From Pseudomonas putida (GTDB lineage Bacteria > Pseudomonadota > Gammaproteobacteria > Pseudomonadales > Pseudomonadaceae): a stretch of DNA of 45,720 nt. The notes beneath the pieces are model-generated. The model ran no database searches and was not told the DNA's origin. It worked only from the letters and a program-made list of their open reading frames with translations. This document shows positions 44,091-45,720 of this stretch, in pieces; the first letter of the stretch is position 1, and the number at the start of each line of letters is the position of its first letter. The DNA lies in assembly GCF_028682175.1 (NCBI RefSeq), contig NZ_JANHKS010000043.1, forward strand, positions 1-45,720, written 5' to 3'. Made by a program: the position numbers and the translations under genes.

Positions 44091-45644
44091 ATGAACTTGA
44101 TCCAACATGCCGACTCGCCACGTTACATCCGCCTGCATGAGCGCGATAACGTTGTCGTCGTGGTCAATGACCAGGGCGTACCGGCGGGGACTGAATTCGA
44201 CAATGGCCTGGTGACCATCGACAACGTGCCCCAGAGCCACAAGGTCAACACCGTGGACATCCCCGAGGGTGGCGAAGTGATTCGCTACGGGCAGACCATC
44301 GGTTATGCCCTCAAGCCGATCCCGCGCGGCAGTTGGGTCAAGGAAGATCAACTGCGCATGCCGAGCGCGCCGCCGCTGGACAGCCTGCCGCTGTCCACCG
44401 AAGTACCTGGTCGGGGCGAGCCGCTGGAAGGCTTCACCTTCGAAGGCTACCGCAACGCCGACGGGACGGTCGGCACGCGCAACATCCTCGGCATCACCAC
44501 CACCGTGCAGTGCGTCACCGGCGTGCTGGACTTTGCGGTCAAGCGCATCCGCGAGGAAGTGCTGCCCAAGTACCCGAACGTCGATGACGTGGTGGCCATC
44601 ACCCACACCTATGGCTGTGGCGTGGCGATCACCGCCAAGGATGCGTACATCCCGATCCGCACCGTGCGCAATCTGGCGCGCAATCCGAACCTGGGTGGCG
44701 AAGCGCTGGTGATCGGTCTGGGCTGCGAGAAATTGCAGGCCGAGCAGGTGATGCATCAGAACGATCCCTCGGTCGATCTGAGCGATGAGTGGATGTATCG
44801 CCTGCAGGATTCGAAACACGGCTTCAACGAAATGATCGAGCAGATCATGGAGCTGGCCGAAGTGCGGTTGAAGAAGCTCGATCAGCGCCGTCGCGAAACC
44901 GTGCCAGCGTCCGAGCTGATCCTGGGCATGCAGTGCGGCGGCAGCGATGCGTTTTCCGGCATCACCGCCAACCCGGCGCTGGGCTACGCCTCGGACCTGT
45001 TGCTGCGCGCAGGCGCGACCGTGATGTTCTCGGAAGTGACCGAAGTGCGTGACGCCATCTACCTGCTCACCTCCCGCGCTGAAACCACGGAAGTGGCCGA
45101 AGAGCTGGTGCGCGAGATGGACTGGTACGACCGTTATCTGGCCAAGGGCGAAGCAGACCGCAGCGCCAACACTACGCCAGGCAACAAGAAAGGCGGGTTG
45201 TCGAACATTGTCGAGAAGTCCCTGGGATCGATCGTCAAATCCGGCAACAGCGCGATCAACGGCGTGCTTGGCCCTGGCGAGCGGGTCAACCGCAAGGGGC
45301 TGATCTTCTGCGCAACGCCGGCCAGTGATTTCGTCTGCGGCACGCTGCAACTGGCGGCTGGCATGAACCTGCACGTGTTCACCACCGGGCGCGGCACGCC
45401 GTATGGCCTGGCGATGTCACCGGTGGTGAAGGTGTCTACCCGCACTGAACTGGCCCAGCGCTGGCCGGACCTGATCGACATTGACGCAGGCCGCATAGCG
45501 ACCGGGCGCGCCAGCATCGAGGAGTTGGGTTGGGAGCTGTTCCATTTCTATCTCGATGTCGCCAGCGGCAAGAAGAAGACCTGGACCGAGCATTATCGTC
45601 TGCACAACGACATCACCCTGTTCAACCCGGCGCCGATTACCTGA
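44091..45644 (+). CDS. garD: Galactarate dehydratase
   Basis: A 517-aa UxaA/GarD-family dehydratase that converts D-galactarate to 5-keto-4-deoxyglucarate, the substrate of KdgD. An N-terminal SAF-like domain (about 1-95, MNLIQHADSPRYIRLHERDNVVVVV) precedes the main catalytic region. Conserved blocks are GYRNADGTVGTRNI, HTYGCGVAI, LGCEKLQAEQV, GMQCGGSDAFSGITANPALG and GRGTPYGLAMSPVVKVS. The His/Cys residues in these blocks are metal-site candidates. I prefer the ATG at 44091 to the GTG at 44088; GAGGAAG lies just upstream. It is the last gene of the window. Confidence 0.94.
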   Translation: MNLIQHADSPRYIRLHERDNVVVVVNDQGVPAGTEFDNGLVTIDNVPQSHKVNTVDIPEGGEVIRYGQTIGYALKPIPRGSWVKEDQLRMPSAPPLDSLPLSTEVPGRGEPLEGFTFEGYRNADGTVGTRNILGITTTVQCVTGVLDFAVKRIREEVLPKYPNVDDVVAITHTYGCGVAITAKDAYIPIRTVRNLARNPNLGGEALVIGLGCEKLQAEQVMHQNDPSVDLSDEWMYRLQDSKHGFNEMIEQIMELAEVRLKKLDQRRRETVPASELILGMQCGGSDAFSGITANPALGYASDLLLRAGATVMFSEVTEVRDAIYLLTSRAETTEVAEELVREMDWYDRYLAKGEADRSANTTPGNKKGGLSNIVEKSLGSIVKSGNSAINGVLGPGERVNRKGLIFCATPASDFVCGTLQLAAGMNLHVFTTGRGTPYGLAMSPVVKVSTRTELAQRWPDLIDIDAGRIATGRASIEELGWELFHFYLDVASGKKKTWTEHYRLHNDITLFNPAPIT

Positions 45645-45669
45645 TTGCGTTGGATCTGTTGGCGATGTA

Positions 45670-45720
45670 CCCGTAGCAGCACGGCTTGCCGGCGGGGGCG
45701 ATTTTGAGGACGCCCCCGCC
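45670..45720. repeat. REP pair downstream of garD, cut by the window end
   Basis: A left arm of the GTAGCAGCACGGCTTGCCGG class (45670-45700) is followed by the first bases of its reversed partner (CGCCCCCGCC) at the very end of the window. Confidence 0.8.

Noticed and set aside
42672..45374. 900-codon antisense frame covering gudP and garD
   Set aside because: It is the mirror frame of two well-recognised genes with strong codon bias. Its product is a low-complexity His/Gln/Asp-rich chain without family motifs.

Overview
The window looks like a chromosomal segment of a Pseudomonas of the fluorescens/syringae type. Coding DNA is GC-rich. Intergenic spaces carry the short palindromic REP pairs typical of that group. 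Several blocks match gene orders I recall from P. aeruginosa: speC/PA4516/piuC/piuA/piuB, the dpp dipeptide locus with opdP, and roxSR. I see no tRNA, rRNA, CRISPR array, insertion sequence or prophage.

Layout. 1-3.6 kb: periplasmic gamma-glutamyltransferase (ggt) converging on release factor 3 (prfC), with a perfect REP inverted repeat between them. 3.9-7.4 kb: a four-gene OpuC/YehZYXW-type osmoprotectant ABC importer with overlapping genes. 7.5-9.1 kb: a REP pair, then a short unit with its own promoter and intrinsic terminator (candidate sRNA or attenuator), then an ornithine/lysine-type decarboxylase (speC). 9.1-12.2 kb: a minus-strand accessory cluster encoding an alpha-xenorhabdolysin (XaxA/XaxB)-like binary pore-forming toxin, followed after a strong hairpin by an unrecognised all-helical protein. 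12.5-19.5 kb: the piu iron locus (Sel1 protein, PiuC dioxygenase, PiuA TonB receptor, PiuB PepSY/flavoreductase) with Fur-box-like sites.

19.5-20.1 kb: a block of dispersed repeats. 20.1-32.7 kb: a minus-strand dipeptide uptake locus with dppBCDF, an OprD-family porin and four different DppA-like binding proteins. Stem-loops separate several of its cistrons. 32.8-35.0 kb: a 727-aa Het-C-like protein with an HEFGH metalloprotease-type motif. 35.3-36.0 kb: a SIMPL-domain periplasmic protein. 36.1-36.6 kb: four tandem 113-114 bp units built from two REP types. 36.7-38.5 kb: the RegB/RegA-type redox two-component pair roxS-roxR. 38.7-40.4 kb: an SbmA/BacA-like ABC exporter/importer. 40.5-45.6 kb: a galactarate/glucarate catabolic group (FadR-type regulator, kdgD, gudP-type MFS permease, garD).

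How the parts work together. Most of the segment is core transport and metabolism. The opu genes take up compatible solutes. The piu genes capture and reduce ferric siderophore iron. The dpp genes bring di/tripeptides across the outer membrane (OpdP), bind them in the periplasm (four DppA paralogues) and import them (DppBCDF). GarD and KdgD convert galactarate to 2-oxoglutarate semialdehyde. A 10-base element found upstream of both the regulator and kdgD is a good operator candidate. The two accessory items most worth study are the Xax-like toxin operon with its extra third gene, and the Het-C/zincin-like protein. Both sit at places where the gene order I recall from P. aeruginosa has no counterpart.
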